A stretch of DNA of 64,000 nucleotides from JAAYBQ01 sp035403465 (GCA_035403465.1 DAONFG010000002.1:124001-188000), one strand, 5' to 3'; counted from the first letter of the stretch, positions 44,011 through 54,015 are shown. Program-made: numbers and translations. The notes: generated from the sequence alone by a model not told the origin.

Positions 44011-46428
44011 ATGGAAATAGATGACATCATGACCGACGGGAGCGAATTCTCGATCGACGCCGAAATCCTTGAGAGTGACCTGGTCAATATTGACCACGTG
44101 CTCCCTGACCAGATATACCTTATACCCATACGGTACAGACCCATATTCCCCGGTATTGTGACCCCGCTTATTATTTCCCAGGGCAGGTTCACAAAGGTGA
44201 TAGACAAGGTTCTTAACGATTCAAGGACCATTGGCCTTGTGCTTATCAGGGATGACGATAAGGGCGAGATTGATTTTGACGACCTCTACACTTACGGCAC
44301 AGCAGCCCGTGTTCTTAAGAAAATAAATCTCCCTGACGGCGGTGTCAACGTGCTCATCAACAGCGTCCGCAGGTTCAGGATTATCAAGCCGATTGAAAGA
44401 AAAAAATTTCTCATGGCCGAGGTCCAGTACCTGAACGACAACCTCGGCAAGAAAAACAGGCTTGAGATCAAGGCACTTACGCGCGAGGTTCTTTCGCAGC
44501 TGAAACTGCTTTCAGACAACAACCCGCTCTTTACAGAAGAGATGAAGCTCACAATGCTCAATGTCGAGGAACCGGGAAAGATCGCGGACTTTGTGACCTC
44601 GATACTCAACATTGACAAGAAAGACTATCAGGACGTGCTTGAAACGCTCGACGTCCGCCTGCGGCTTGTGCGCGTGCTGCACCTGCTCCACAAGGAGATG
44701 GAGGTGATGAACGTGCAGAAAAAGATCCAGCACCAGATAAGCGACAAGGTCGACAGGCAGCAGCGCGATTATTTCCTGCGCGAACAGCTCAAGGCGATCA
44801 AGACCGAGCTGGGCATAGAGGATGACGAACGCAGCGTCGAAGGCAAAGAGATGAGAAAGAAGGTCGAAGACCTTAAACTCAAGGGTGAAGTCAAGGACAA
44901 ACTGAATGAAGAGATCGACAGGTTCATGTACATGGAGCCCGCGTCATCAGAATACTCCGTAACAAAAAATTATATCGACACCGTACTCTCGCTGCCCTGG
45001 AATACCGCCACGACAGATTCAATTGACCTTGACCGCGCCGAGAAGATCCTCAACAGGGACCACTACGGCCTCGAGGATGTCAAGAAACGCATACTCGAAT
45101 TTATCGCGCTGCGCAAGATCAAGCCCGACGCACGCGGATCGATCATATGCCTGGTAGGGCCTCCCGGCGTGGGCAAAACCTCTCTCGGCAAATCGATCGC
45201 TGCCGCACTTAACAGGAAGTTTTTCCGCATATCCCTCGGAGGCATGCGTGACGAAGCCGAAATCAAGGGCCACCGTAAGACATACATCGGAGCAATGCCC
45301 GGCAAAATCATACAGGGCCTCAGGGTCACCAAAACAAATAACCCTGTTTTCATGCTGGACGAAATAGACAAGATGGGTCAAAGCTTCCAGGGCGATCCGG
45401 CATCTGCCCTGCTCGAGGTGCTTGACCCTGAACAGAACGTGGAATTCCGCGACTACTACCTTGACCTGCCGTTCAACCTGTCCGACGTGCTTTTCATCAC
45501 GACCGCGAACACGCTCGACACCATCCCGCCGGTGCTTGCCGACAGGATGGAAATAATAAGGCTTTCCGGCTACATAGCAATGGAAAAGTACGAAATTGCG
45601 CGCAGGTATCTTCTGCCCAAACAGCTAAAGGCCCACGGCCTCGAGAAGAACAGCGTCAGACTGGACAAGGCCGGCTACATGATGATAATAAGCGGCTGGG
45701 CGCGCGAGGCTGGTGTGCGCAACCTTGAACGCAACATAGAAAGCATATGCCGCAAGACAGCAACCCTTGTTGCCAGGAATAAAAAAATCCCGGATAAAAC
45801 ACTTACCGAAAAACAGATAAGGGACTACCTGGGGATAGAACTCTTCACTGAAGAGGAAAAACTTGTAATAACCAAACCCGGCATAGTGACCGGACTTGCC
45901 TGGACATCTCTTGGCGGAGCAACGCTTTCTATCGAATCCATTGCAGTCAAGGTTAAGACCGGCGCAGGCCTGAAGCTTACGGGACAGCTGGGCGAAGTCA
46001 TGACCGAATCCGCGAACATTGCCTATACTTACATCAACCACCTGCTCCAGGATGACGAAAAGGCACGGAACATGTTCGAAAACCTGATGATACATGTACA
46101 TGTACCTGCCGGCGCCACACCCAAGGACGGCCCTTCTGCAGGCGTGACCATGGCCTCTTCGATCTATTCCATGATAAAGGGCAAAAAGGCTCCGAACGAC
46201 CTTGCAATGACAGGGGAGCTTACCCTTTCAGGGAAAGTTCTTCCGGTGGGCGGAATCAAGGAAAAGGTGATAGCGGCAAAAAGGGTGAATGTGAAACACA
46301 TAATTCTCCCCATGGACAATAAAAAAGACCTGGAAGAAATCCCCGCATATGTAAAAAAAGGGCTGACTTTTCATTTCGTTAGTGATATAATAGAAGTACT
46401 CGATATATGTTTTAATAAAAAGAGATGA
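44011..46428 (+). CDS. lon: ATP-dependent protease Lon
   Basis: 805 residues. N-terminal substrate-binding domain (about 30-230), coiled coil, AAA+ module with Walker A GPPGVGKTSLGK (near 383) and Walker B VFMLDEIDKMG, and the C-terminal protease domain with the Ser/Lys dyad: Ser in PKDGPSAGVTMA (near 708) and Lys in GGIKEKVIAAKR (near 751). Degrades damaged and regulatory proteins in the cytoplasm. GGAG lies 9 nt before the ATG. Its stop is followed at once by the ribosome site of the ComFB-like gene. Confidence 0.97.
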   Translation: MEIDDIMTDGSEFSIDAEILESDLVNIDHVLPDQIYLIPIRYRPIFPGIVTPLIISQGRFTKVIDKVLNDSRTIGLVLIRDDDKGEIDFDDLYTYGTAARVLKKINLPDGGVNVLINSVRRFRIIKPIERKKFLMAEVQYLNDNLGKKNRLEIKALTREVLSQLKLLSDNNPLFTEEMKLTMLNVEEPGKIADFVTSILNIDKKDYQDVLETLDVRLRLVRVLHLLHKEMEVMNVQKKIQHQISDKVDRQQRDYFLREQLKAIKTELGIEDDERSVEGKEMRKKVEDLKLKGEVKDKLNEEIDRFMYMEPASSEYSVTKNYIDTVLSLPWNTATTDSIDLDRAEKILNRDHYGLEDVKKRILEFIALRKIKPDARGSIICLVGPPGVGKTSLGKSIAAALNRKFFRISLGGMRDEAEIKGHRKTYIGAMPGKIIQGLRVTKTNNPVFMLDEIDKMGQSFQGDPASALLEVLDPEQNVEFRDYYLDLPFNLSDVLFITTANTLDTIPPVLADRMEIIRLSGYIAMEKYEIARRYLLPKQLKAHGLEKNSVRLDKAGYMMIISGWAREAGVRNLERNIESICRKTATLVARNKKIPDKTLTEKQIRDYLGIELFTEEEKLVITKPGIVTGLAWTSLGGATLSIESIAVKVKTGAGLKLTGQLGEVMTESANIAYTYINHLLQDDEKARNMFENLMIHVHVPAGATPKDGPSAGVTMASSIYSMIKGKKAPNDLAMTGELTLSGKVLPVGGIKEKVIAAKRVNVKHIILPMDNKKDLEEIPAYVKKGLTFHFVSDIIEVLDICFNKKR

Positions 46429-46446
46429 AAGGAGGATTGAAAAGCT

Positions 46447-47118
46447 ATGGAATATTTCAATCTGATGGAACTTGTAGTCAGGGACACTGTGGATGAAATC
46501 CTCGGCAGGGATGAATCTCTTAAAAGCATTAAATTCCAGAGAAATGATATTATCGCATACGTACTGAACAGGATCGCCCCGAAGTATGTCACAAGCGAAA
46601 GGGGGATCATCCACACCCGCATCGAAAACAGGATAAAATTCCAGGAGCATTCAGACATACTCTTCCTTGCATATGAGGCTATAGATCTTTTCCTCAAAAG
46701 ACGCGGTTCAGAAACAGGTGCCGCACATCCTGTTGACACCAGGACAAACCTGCTCCCCTACCTTATAGGAGAAGTCCTTGAAGAGACAACACTTTCAATA
46801 ATACCCGGCCTCAGGGTATCGCTCCTGCATGGCGAGTCTGACGCTAAACTGATGGAGGACGGCTGGAAAAATCCTTACGAAATTACAAAGGCTACAAGGG
46901 GATACTATCATTTCTGGCCCGAATTTGACGGTGCAGTAATGTCCGGCAAGGATATGGTTGAATTTAAAATAGTATTTTCACACGAGAAGGTCCAGGAGAG
47001 AACAATATCCGTTTCGGTTAAACCTAACACTCACAATGAAACCGGCAAGGCTGTATCAGTGCCGCTGGTGCTTCTTAAACTAAACGAGGGGATAACTTCA
47101 GATTTTCTGTGCAGCTGA
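46447..47118 (+). CDS. ComFB-like domain protein
   Basis: 223 residues. The first 85 residues match late-competence protein ComFB: FNLMELVVRDTVDEIL, then FQRNDIIAYVLNRIAPKYVTSERG; the zinc-binding cysteines of B. subtilis ComFB are not present. Recent work links some ComFB domains to cyclic-di-nucleotide binding, which I cannot assess here. Residues about 100-223 form an extra beta-rich region of no known family. AAGGAGG stands 11 nt before the ATG, 18 bases behind lon, so they are probably co-transcribed. Confidence 0.75.
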   Translation: MEYFNLMELVVRDTVDEILGRDESLKSIKFQRNDIIAYVLNRIAPKYVTSERGIIHTRIENRIKFQEHSDILFLAYEAIDLFLKRRGSETGAAHPVDTRTNLLPYLIGEVLEETTLSIIPGLRVSLLHGESDAKLMEDGWKNPYEITKATRGYYHFWPEFDGAVMSGKDMVEFKIVFSHEKVQERTISVSVKPNTHNETGKAVSVPLVLLKLNEGITSDFLCS

Positions 47119-47583
47119 TCAGCTGTTTTTTTTCAGGGCCCTTCTGCCCTGAAAAAATTCACGCAGCATGGACGAGCTCCTTTCCTTCATCATTCCAAAA
47201 CTTATTTCCGGTACATGGTTCATCCTGATGTTGCCGCACACATCAAAGACCGTACCGCACGCGCCGTATTTAACATCCTCCGCGCCGATCACAACACGCA
47301 CAATCCTTGAATGAACTATTGCTCCAGCGCACATTGCGCACGGTTCTTTTGTTACATATAACACGCAGCCCGTAAGCCGCTCATTCTGCAAAAAAGCTGC
47401 AGCCTCCCTTATGGCAATAACCTCGGCATGCATGGTAGGGTCATTCAGTTCCCTGTTGCGGTTGCTGCCGCGGCCTATAACCGCCCCGTCCTGTGCTACA
47501 ACCGCTCCCACGGGGATCTCGCCTCTCCTGAACGCATCAGCTGCAAGCAAGAGCGCAATCTCCATGAGCTCTTCATCATTCAC
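47119..47583 (-). CDS. tadA: tRNA-specific adenosine deaminase
   Basis: 154 residues. Zinc-dependent deaminase with MHAEVIAI (His ligand and catalytic Glu, near residue 51) and EPCAMCAGAIVHSRI (two Cys ligands, near 81-84). FGMMKERSSSMLREFFQGRR at the C-terminus is typical of TadA. Converts A34 to inosine in tRNA-Arg(ACG). Its stop abuts that of the convergent ComFB-like gene; it lies one base after the nitroreductase gene. Confidence 0.95.
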   Translation of the reverse strand: MNDEELMEIALLLAADAFRRGEIPVGAVVAQDGAVIGRGSNRNRELNDPTMHAEVIAIREAAAFLQNERLTGCVLYVTKEPCAMCAGAIVHSRIVRVVIGAEDVKYGACGTVFDVCGNIRMNHVPEISFGMMKERSSSMLREFFQGRRALKKNS

Positions 47584-47584
47584 T

Positions 47585-48175
47585 CTATGCTCCGGCCTTG
47601 ATTATTATATCGCGAAGTTTTCTTTTGGGCACATGGTGGATATGGTGTTTATCCCTGAAGTATTTAATATCATCTTCGGGAGTGATTTCATCAATAACTA
47701 CATGCTCCTTGGGGTAGCCAAGGGCGATGACAAGCTCAATCACGTACCTTCCGGTTATACGGAGGGAGTCTGCCAGCGACTCCCTGTCAACAGATCCGAT
47801 TATGCAGCCCCCCATATTTTTGGACGCAGCGGCAAGCAGAATGGTCTGGGCTGCGATGCCATGGTCCCACTTAACATTTTTGGAAACCAGGGCATCGGAC
47901 AGTATGACTATATACGCTGATGGTCTTTCACCCTCATCTGGACCGTTCCAGTCTTTCAGGTATGCCGCCCACCTGCAGTGGGGGAAAACCTTCACCTTAT
48001 CTTTATCTGTAACAATTATATACCTTAGTGGCTGAAGGTTCTGGGCAGAGGGAGTCATCCTTGCGCAGTCAACCATGTATTCGAGTTCTTCAACAGTAAT
48101 TACTTTATTTTCGTAGAAACGCCTGTAGCTCCTGCTCCTCTTGACTATGTCTCGAAAATCCTCCATATTCATCAC
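47585..48175 (-). CDS. Nitroreductase-family flavoprotein
   Basis: 196 residues. FMN-binding family with RSRSYRRFYE at the N-terminus, RMTPSAQNLQPLRYIIV, and the GIAAQTILLAAASKNMGGCIIG helix and loop; ends with YPKEHVVIDE and a charged tail. Likely an NAD(P)H-dependent oxidoreductase of a quinone, nitro or similar compound. The ATG at 48175 or the one at 48172 is possible (AGAGGTG upstream). Co-transcribed with tadA. Confidence 0.88.
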   Translation of the reverse strand: MMNMEDFRDIVKRSRSYRRFYENKVITVEELEYMVDCARMTPSAQNLQPLRYIIVTDKDKVKVFPHCRWAAYLKDWNGPDEGERPSAYIVILSDALVSKNVKWDHGIAAQTILLAAASKNMGGCIIGSVDRESLADSLRITGRYVIELVIALGYPKEHVVIDEITPEDDIKYFRDKHHIHHVPKRKLRDIIIKAGA

Positions 48176-48540
48176 CTCTCCAGTGTTGTATATTTCTATT
48201 CTTTCCGGGCAAAGCGGCTTCTGTATAAAACAAGTGAAATGATACCGGGCTTTACGGGAATATCTGCATTATATAGTGAAAACCGAATTTAAGGGAACTG
48301 TATAAATATTTATATGCCGGATAAAAAACTGTCAATAAGTTTAACAAAGTAACAGTAAAAACAGTTAATATTCAATAATAATGCCGGAATATACATGTTG
48401 TTACTGTATCTCTATCAGCATTCAGCCTCAAATTACGGAAGTATCCACTTAAACTGTTTATTCAGAACAAATTATGTGCAGTCGGGCAGGTCACACATTA
48501 CGATCATTCAATTCTTTGATTGAATAAAATTCCGGGAGGA
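48176..48540. other. Intergenic region between two minus-strand genes
   Basis: 365 AT-rich bases without a supportable gene. A small inverted repeat ATTCAAT with ATTGAAT near 48507-48526 lies just past the end of the histidine kinase gene but has no T-run, so it is only a weak terminator candidate. Confidence 0.45.
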
Positions 48541-50403
48541 TCAATCTATATCAATTACAGAGCGTATCCTGGATGCCAGAGTTTCCAGCGAGAATGGTTT
48601 CTGTATTAAGTACACCCCTTCAAAAAGGATACCATGGTGCGCAATTATATCATCAGTGTAACCCGACATATACAGGCATTTAATGTCCGGCTTGATCCCT
48701 GCAATTTTCTCATGCAGAGCCCTGCCGTTTATGCCGGGGAGAACAACATCAGAGAGAAGCAGGTGAATCTTCCCGCTGTATCCGGCAGCAATAGCTATAC
48801 CCTCACCGGGGTTTTTCGCTGATAGAACATTGTAACCCAGTTTCGTCAGAAGATTAACAGCAAGGTTCAGGACAGACTTTTCATCTTCAACAATAAGTAT
48901 TGTTTCTTTGCCCCTTATAATCTCCCTCTTTTCACTTCTCCTGATTTTTTCTGTATTCTCATCACCATACCTGGGAAGATATATTCTGAATGTAGTGCCG
49001 ACCCCGGGCTCGCTGTATGCATGTATAAAACCAGAATTCTGATGAACTATGCCATATACAGTTGCAAGTCCCAGGCCTGTTCCAAGCCCTTCCCCTTTTG
49101 TCGTAAAAAACGGTTCAAAGATATTGGCCAGGGTCTCTCTGTCCATACCGCTGCCCGTATCGCTTACGGTGAGCATTGTATAATCGCCGGGCACAGCACC
49201 GGGAATAGCAGATGTATATGATTCATCAACCTCTGTTGTTGAAGTCTCAATTTTAATTTTGCCCTCATCGCTTATTGCATCACGCGCATTCACGAAAAGG
49301 TTAACCAGCACCTGGTCAACCTGCGAAGGATCAATCCTGACCTTCCACACGCTGTTGCCGGGACGCCATTCAATAACGATATTCTCACTAATCAGGCGCT
49401 TAAGCATCTTCATCATCCCGTTGATCGTGACATTAAGGTCAAGGGGCACGGGTTTTGCCGCCTGCTTACGCGCAAAGCCGAGAAGCTGGCGAGTCAGGTC
49501 AGCTGAACGCAAGCCGGCCGTGTGGATATCTGCAATTACACTCTGGTTCGCTTCTGAGATACTGCTGTCTGCAAGAAGCATCTCGGTATTGCCGAGAATA
49601 ACGCTCAGCATGTTATTGTAATCATGCGCTATACCGCCTGCGAGTCTCCCTATCGATTCCATTTTCTGCACTTGTAAAAGCTGATCCTGCAGCTTTTCCC
49701 TTTCGCCTTCCGAGCGCCTTCGCTCTGTTATTTCATGCTCAAGTGAAAAGTTAATCCTGTGCAGCTCTTCGCTCTCCTTCATCAGCTTTTCACTGAGCCC
49801 TTTTTCACGATGGAACGAGTTGTCCAGCCTGTTAAGCAGAATGCTCACAGGAAGGCTTGATGCCAGTGAAAGAAACGACATATTTACAATAAACATGATC
49901 CTGCCCATTACCGGCTCACTGTAAGTAGAAGTCCATGAATCAAGTTTTAAAAATTCCGAGAAACACATAATTGAAAGCATGATCGCATTGAACCCTACAG
50001 TGATAAATGCTGCAGGGGTCCTGAAAATAAGCGATGCGGTAACCGCGCTGAATATAAGCCATCCCGGCCCGAAAGACGCTGGTCCGAAATATACAAGATG
50101 CATAACAAGGAGAGTATATACTAACACAAAGAGCATTACTTTTTTAGGGAAGATTTCAGGCTTAATAAAAAATACCGCTGTAATAATTATTATTACGCTA
50201 TCCATGAATATAACAACGTAGTTCCCGGTCGCGATAAGTACCGGAAGCCCCACGAGCAAACCTGCAGGTACAAGTATAATCGACAGAATAAACATGAGGT
50301 CTACGTAATAGATCCTCCAATCCTCAAGGTCACGCAAATCACCAGTAATCCTTATGAACTTCGGGACCGCGATGTGTTTTTTAACTGAGCGGAAAATATT
50401 CAC
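48541..50403 (-). CDS. Hybrid sensor histidine kinase with receiver domain
   Basis: 620 residues. About six membrane helices at 30-200, a coiled coil, the dimerisation/phosphoacceptor helix LAGGIAHDYNNMLSVILGN (His near 262), an ATP-binding domain (VNLFVNARDAI N-box, DTGSGMD, GLGTGLGLATVYG near 435), and a C-terminal receiver domain (ILIVEDEKSV, phosphoacceptor Asp in LLLSDVVLPG near 553, MSGYTDD, QKPFSLETL). No separate periplasmic sensor domain is seen, nor a partner regulator gene nearby. Signal unknown. Confidence 0.92.
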   Translation of the reverse strand: MNIFRSVKKHIAVPKFIRITGDLRDLEDWRIYYVDLMFILSIILVPAGLLVGLPVLIATGNYVVIFMDSVIIIITAVFFIKPEIFPKKVMLFVLVYTLLVMHLVYFGPASFGPGWLIFSAVTASLIFRTPAAFITVGFNAIMLSIMCFSEFLKLDSWTSTYSEPVMGRIMFIVNMSFLSLASSLPVSILLNRLDNSFHREKGLSEKLMKESEELHRINFSLEHEITERRRSEGEREKLQDQLLQVQKMESIGRLAGGIAHDYNNMLSVILGNTEMLLADSSISEANQSVIADIHTAGLRSADLTRQLLGFARKQAAKPVPLDLNVTINGMMKMLKRLISENIVIEWRPGNSVWKVRIDPSQVDQVLVNLFVNARDAISDEGKIKIETSTTEVDESYTSAIPGAVPGDYTMLTVSDTGSGMDRETLANIFEPFFTTKGEGLGTGLGLATVYGIVHQNSGFIHAYSEPGVGTTFRIYLPRYGDENTEKIRRSEKREIIRGKETILIVEDEKSVLNLAVNLLTKLGYNVLSAKNPGEGIAIAAGYSGKIHLLLSDVVLPGINGRALHEKIAGIKPDIKCLYMSGYTDDIIAHHGILFEGVYLIQKPFSLETLASRIRSVIDID

Positions 50404-50586
50404 CTGATACTACCCTGTACCCCGGAGGAATTGTGTTTATTAAATCCTGATATTATCAATAATTTGTGCTGTATAAAACAGATCTGGCTCAAACTGTATA
50501 TATTATCGGTTTTTTTATGCTGCCGGGGATTAAAAATTTACACGGGATAGAATCTGCTGTATTTTTCAGGAAAGCAGGAGGTTTTC

Positions 50587-50895
50587 ATGAGAAGCAGAAT
50601 TACAGGATTTATCATAACTCTTCTGGTAGTAGCGATACCTGCAGGTTTTGTCTGGTCTTCAGGAAAGGGGTGCCAGGTCTTCGGTAAAATCAAGTTTGTT
50701 GAATATGGTGAAGACTATAAGGTTAAGATTGTCAGCTACGGAGAGGATATCAAGGTTAAAATTGTCGATTACGGCGAAGACAGTTACGGGAAGTGGAAAA
50801 TTGTCGAGTATGGCGAGAAGTACAAGGTTAAAATCGTAGATTACGGCGAAGATTTCAAGGTGAAGTATGTTGAATATGGCGAGGGGTGTGATTGA
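50587..50895 (+). CDS. Exported protein of six 11-residue K-V-K-I-V-x-Y-G-E-D repeats
   Basis: 102 residues: signal peptide (1 to about 25), a short GKGC segment, then six tandem repeats at 34-44, 45-55, 56-68 (two residues longer), 69-79, 80-90 and 91-101. Consensus is KVKIVxYGEDx. Cysteines C29 and C101 frame the repeat block and could form a disulfide. Strand-turn periodicity suggests a small beta-solenoid or a stacked sheet, but no fold is certain. AGGAGG lies 7 nt before the ATG. Repeats are diverged at the DNA level, so the protein is selected, not a recent expansion. It stands alone upstream of dsbD; family not recognised. Confidence 0.8.
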   Translation: MRSRITGFIITLLVVAIPAGFVWSSGKGCQVFGKIKFVEYGEDYKVKIVSYGEDIKVKIVDYGEDSYGKWKIVEYGEKYKVKIVDYGEDFKVKYVEYGEGCD

Positions 50896-50913
50896 GCATA
50901 AGTCTGCATAAAT

Positions 50914-50941
50914 ATACCGGATTGATTGAGCGATCCGGTAT
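50914..50941 (+). terminator. Possible terminator hairpin after the repeat-protein gene
   Basis: A perfect 9-bp stem ATACCGGAT with ATCCGGTAT around a 10-base loop, 19 bases after the stop. No T-run follows, so termination is plausible by position only. Confidence 0.4.
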
Positions 50942-51093
50942 AAACCATTTATATTATTCCATAACGCCTGATCACAGCCCGATTACCAAATTTATACAGC
51001 TCCAGTCTGTTTATAAAATAGTTGCAACATCCCGTTAAATTGTTTAAATGACATATACTCAGCAGTTGCGACAATCAAACTTATGGTTAACTA

Positions 51094-52920
51094 ATGGATA
51101 GGACACTATTTAAACAGCTGCTTATCAACACCTCCATACTGATACTTATTATTTCAGGTATATCTCTTTTTGCTTCGCAGCCTGTACTTGATTCAAAAGT
51201 CCCGGTATCGCTTGTTGCCGCTGCAGGTGAAACCCTCACCTTCCCGGTCACTATATCAATCCCGGATGGATCATACATATATGCAAATCCAAAGGGCCCT
51301 GGAATCGGGAAGTCCACGACACTTGAATTTAAACTTCCGCAAGGCATCAGGCTTGTGCAGATAAATTACCCTTCAGGTGAAAAGTATACTCCCGCAGGCT
51401 TCGATGACCATGTTATCATCTGGAAAAAAAATGCCGTAATAAACGTCACGCTGTATGTTGAACCTGGCGTTAAACCGGATCAATACCGGATCGCTCTTAA
51501 CGTAAACATGCTGCAGTGCAGGGATGTCTGCATACCTTTTGACCGCGACTATAATATTAATGTAACCGTATCCGGAAAGTCTTCCGGAATGAGCAGCATC
51601 GTTGATAATAATCCCCCTCACGGCGGCAATTTAACGTTAAATAAAACGCCGGACTCCCGGGTGGATCTTCCCCCTGAATTTTCACAACTTTCGCCGGTCT
51701 GCATAGACAAAAAAATCACCGGAATAATACAGGCTATTCTGCTTGGGATAATTGCCGGATTCATACTTAACCTTATGCCATGCGTACTCCCCGTTGTAAG
51801 CCTCAAGGTAATGGCTCTCATACACCACAAAGAGGCAGGCGACAGGCAGAGCCAGAGAAACCATGGACTGTTATTCTCAGCAGGCATAATAACAAGCTTT
51901 CTCCTGCTTGCAACGCTTGCCGCATTTTCAGGTTACAAGTGGGGAGGCCTGTTTCAGCAGAAATTTTTTGTTGCAGGCATGTCTGTTTTTGTATTTACAA
52001 TGGCACTGTCGCTCTTTGGTGTATTCACAATTAATATCCCGGGATTCGCAGGCAGGGCTGCATCACGGCCCGGTTCAGGTTATTCCGATTCGTTCATAAA
52101 GGGTATACTTGCAACACTGCTGGCAACTCCCTGCAGCGGGCCTTTCCTTGGCGGCGTGCTCGCATGGGCTTTCATCCAGCCGGCTTATGTTATCTTCATA
52201 ATATTTGCATCTGTTGGATTGGGTATGGCGCTGCCGTATATACTTGTTGCCATGGTTCCGGCTCTTGCACGATTTGTTCCACGGGCCGGAACATGGATGA
52301 ACACACTTGAAGTCGTCATGGGGTTTTTCCTTGTATTCACATCGGTCTACCTTATATCATTCCTTGGGCACGACAGCGCAGTCTCAACGATGGTCTTTAT
52401 GATTTTTGTTTCAATGGGGCTGTGGCAATACGGGAAGTTCGGGAGTATTGCGAACAGCTCCCGTTCACGTGCCGTTTCAGCAGCCATTCTTGCATCTCTT
52501 GTTACATCAGGTCTGTTTGTATCTTTTTTCCTGCTTGCACCTGCTGAAAACGGGGTAGAAAAAGTCAAGTTCAGCATTGAACAGCTTAAGGAAAACAGGG
52601 ATTCAGGGAAAATATCAGTCATAAGTTTTACAGCTGACTGGTGCCCCAACTGCAAGCTCGTTGAGAAGACTGCCCTTAACACCAGGAAGGTCCGGGGAAT
52701 ATTTGCCGATAAATCAGTCGAATTCATGGTAGCAGATATCACACAGAAAAATTTACCTGCAGAAGAGGTTATGTCCAGGCTTGGAAGCAACTCAATCCCT
52801 TTCCTTGTTGTTTTCCCCCCGGGAGAAGGATTTATTAAACCTGTATGTCTGCGGGACATCTATTCCGCTGACGATGTCGAGAGTGCCGTTGAAATGGTTA
52901 AACAATACATTGATAAATAG
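51094..52920 (+). CDS. dsbD: Thiol:disulfide interchange protein DsbD
   Basis: 608 residues in the three-part DsbD layout: signal peptide and periplasmic alpha domain with the pair CRDVC (near 142-146), an eight-helix membrane domain (about 205-490) with the cysteines of LMPCVLPVV (near 229) and TPCSGPFLGG (near 346), and a C-terminal thioredoxin-like domain with WCPNC (near 517). It passes electrons from cytoplasmic thioredoxin to periplasmic disulfide isomerases or cytochrome-maturation proteins. No clear ribosome site. Followed after 9 bases by the HAD gene. Confidence 0.95.
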   Translation: MDRTLFKQLLINTSILILIISGISLFASQPVLDSKVPVSLVAAAGETLTFPVTISIPDGSYIYANPKGPGIGKSTTLEFKLPQGIRLVQINYPSGEKYTPAGFDDHVIIWKKNAVINVTLYVEPGVKPDQYRIALNVNMLQCRDVCIPFDRDYNINVTVSGKSSGMSSIVDNNPPHGGNLTLNKTPDSRVDLPPEFSQLSPVCIDKKITGIIQAILLGIIAGFILNLMPCVLPVVSLKVMALIHHKEAGDRQSQRNHGLLFSAGIITSFLLLATLAAFSGYKWGGLFQQKFFVAGMSVFVFTMALSLFGVFTINIPGFAGRAASRPGSGYSDSFIKGILATLLATPCSGPFLGGVLAWAFIQPAYVIFIIFASVGLGMALPYILVAMVPALARFVPRAGTWMNTLEVVMGFFLVFTSVYLISFLGHDSAVSTMVFMIFVSMGLWQYGKFGSIANSSRSRAVSAAILASLVTSGLFVSFFLLAPAENGVEKVKFSIEQLKENRDSGKISVISFTADWCPNCKLVEKTALNTRKVRGIFADKSVEFMVADITQKNLPAEEVMSRLGSNSIPFLVVFPPGEGFIKPVCLRDIYSADDVESAVEMVKQYIDK

Positions 52921-52929
52921 AGGTTCTGT

Positions 52930-53766
52930 ATGTCCGAACAGGAAAGTCACCTCATAGACGACCTGAGCAACCAGAAAGCGTTCTTTATTGATATGGACGG
53001 CGTCATCAACAAGGGAAACGCTCTGATACCCGGGGCAAAAGAATTCGTTGACCGGCTGAAAACCGGAAACCATAAATTTCTCTTTATAACAAATAACTCT
53101 TATTACACAGCATCCAACCTTCGTGACCGTCTTGCGTCCATGGGTCTTGATGCCAATGAACACTCATTCTTCACATCAGCCATGTCCATGGCGAACTTTC
53201 TTGAAAATCAGAACTACGGCTGCAGCGCCTATGTCATAGGCGGGCCCGGATTGAAGCAGGAACTTGAAACTGCAGGTGTACGCATTACAAAAGAAAATCC
53301 GGATTATGTAATCGTCGGCGAAACTGAGGAATACGACTACATGAGTATAATCGAGGCCACTCACCTTATACAGGAAGGAGCTAAATTCATTGCAACGAAT
53401 CAGGACATAACCGGCCCAACCCCGCGCGGGCCTGTCCCTGCATGCGGGGCCCTTGTTGCACCCATTGAAAGGGTAACCGGTGTAAAGGCATATTTTCTGG
53501 GAAAACCAAACCCGGTAATGATGTACTGGGCCAGGAAGAAACTGAAAGTTCACACACGGAACTCATTTATGATAGGAGACCGCATGGACACTGACATAGT
53601 GGGGGGACTTGAGGCCGGCATGACGTGCTGCCTGGTGCTCACGGGTGTTACCTCGCGCAACTCCCTGAAAAAATTCCCTTACCAGCCAGATTACATATTC
53701 GAAACCGTTGCGCAGATCGATCCTGACAGGATACTCTCCAAATGGGACAGGAGATGCAGGAAGTAA
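52930..53766 (+). CDS. HAD-IIA family phosphatase (NagD-like)
   Basis: 278 residues. HAD motifs: FIDMDGVIN (motif I, near 18-26), ITNNS (motif II, near 58), KPNPVMMYWA with the motif III Lys, and GDRMDTDIVGG (motif IV). The type IIA cap lies between motifs II and III. Likely dephosphorylates a nucleotide or sugar phosphate in the cytoplasm; substrate unknown. AGAGG precedes the ATG. Probably co-transcribed with dsbD. Confidence 0.92.
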   Translation: MSEQESHLIDDLSNQKAFFIDMDGVINKGNALIPGAKEFVDRLKTGNHKFLFITNNSYYTASNLRDRLASMGLDANEHSFFTSAMSMANFLENQNYGCSAYVIGGPGLKQELETAGVRITKENPDYVIVGETEEYDYMSIIEATHLIQEGAKFIATNQDITGPTPRGPVPACGALVAPIERVTGVKAYFLGKPNPVMMYWARKKLKVHTRNSFMIGDRMDTDIVGGLEAGMTCCLVLTGVTSRNSLKKFPYQPDYIFETVAQIDPDRILSKWDRRCRK

Positions 53767-54015
53767 ATTCTTCGACATGAAACTCATGTTCCGGATGTGA
53801 CCCATAAAGATAAAATACCCGCACTTGCCAATATCTCATTGACATTAATCGCAACTCTCCATTTATTTAAATCACAGTGATAATTCTATAACCTTTATTG
53901 GCATAATTATTTTATTAACCGCTCCTCATTTAGCGAAAATAATATTTTAATATGCATATAATAAGTTATAAGTTTATTTCTGAAAAATACAAAGTCATTA
54001 ACCAGGAGGAGTTAA

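Noticed and set aside
45019..46101. Minus-strand open frames opposite lon
   Set aside because: They run antisense to highly conserved AAA+ and protease segments and have no family motifs.
50690..50890. Evenly spaced DNA repeats as a CRISPR array
   Set aside because: The repeats are the codons of the 11-residue protein repeats, diverge at third positions, and have no spacers between them.
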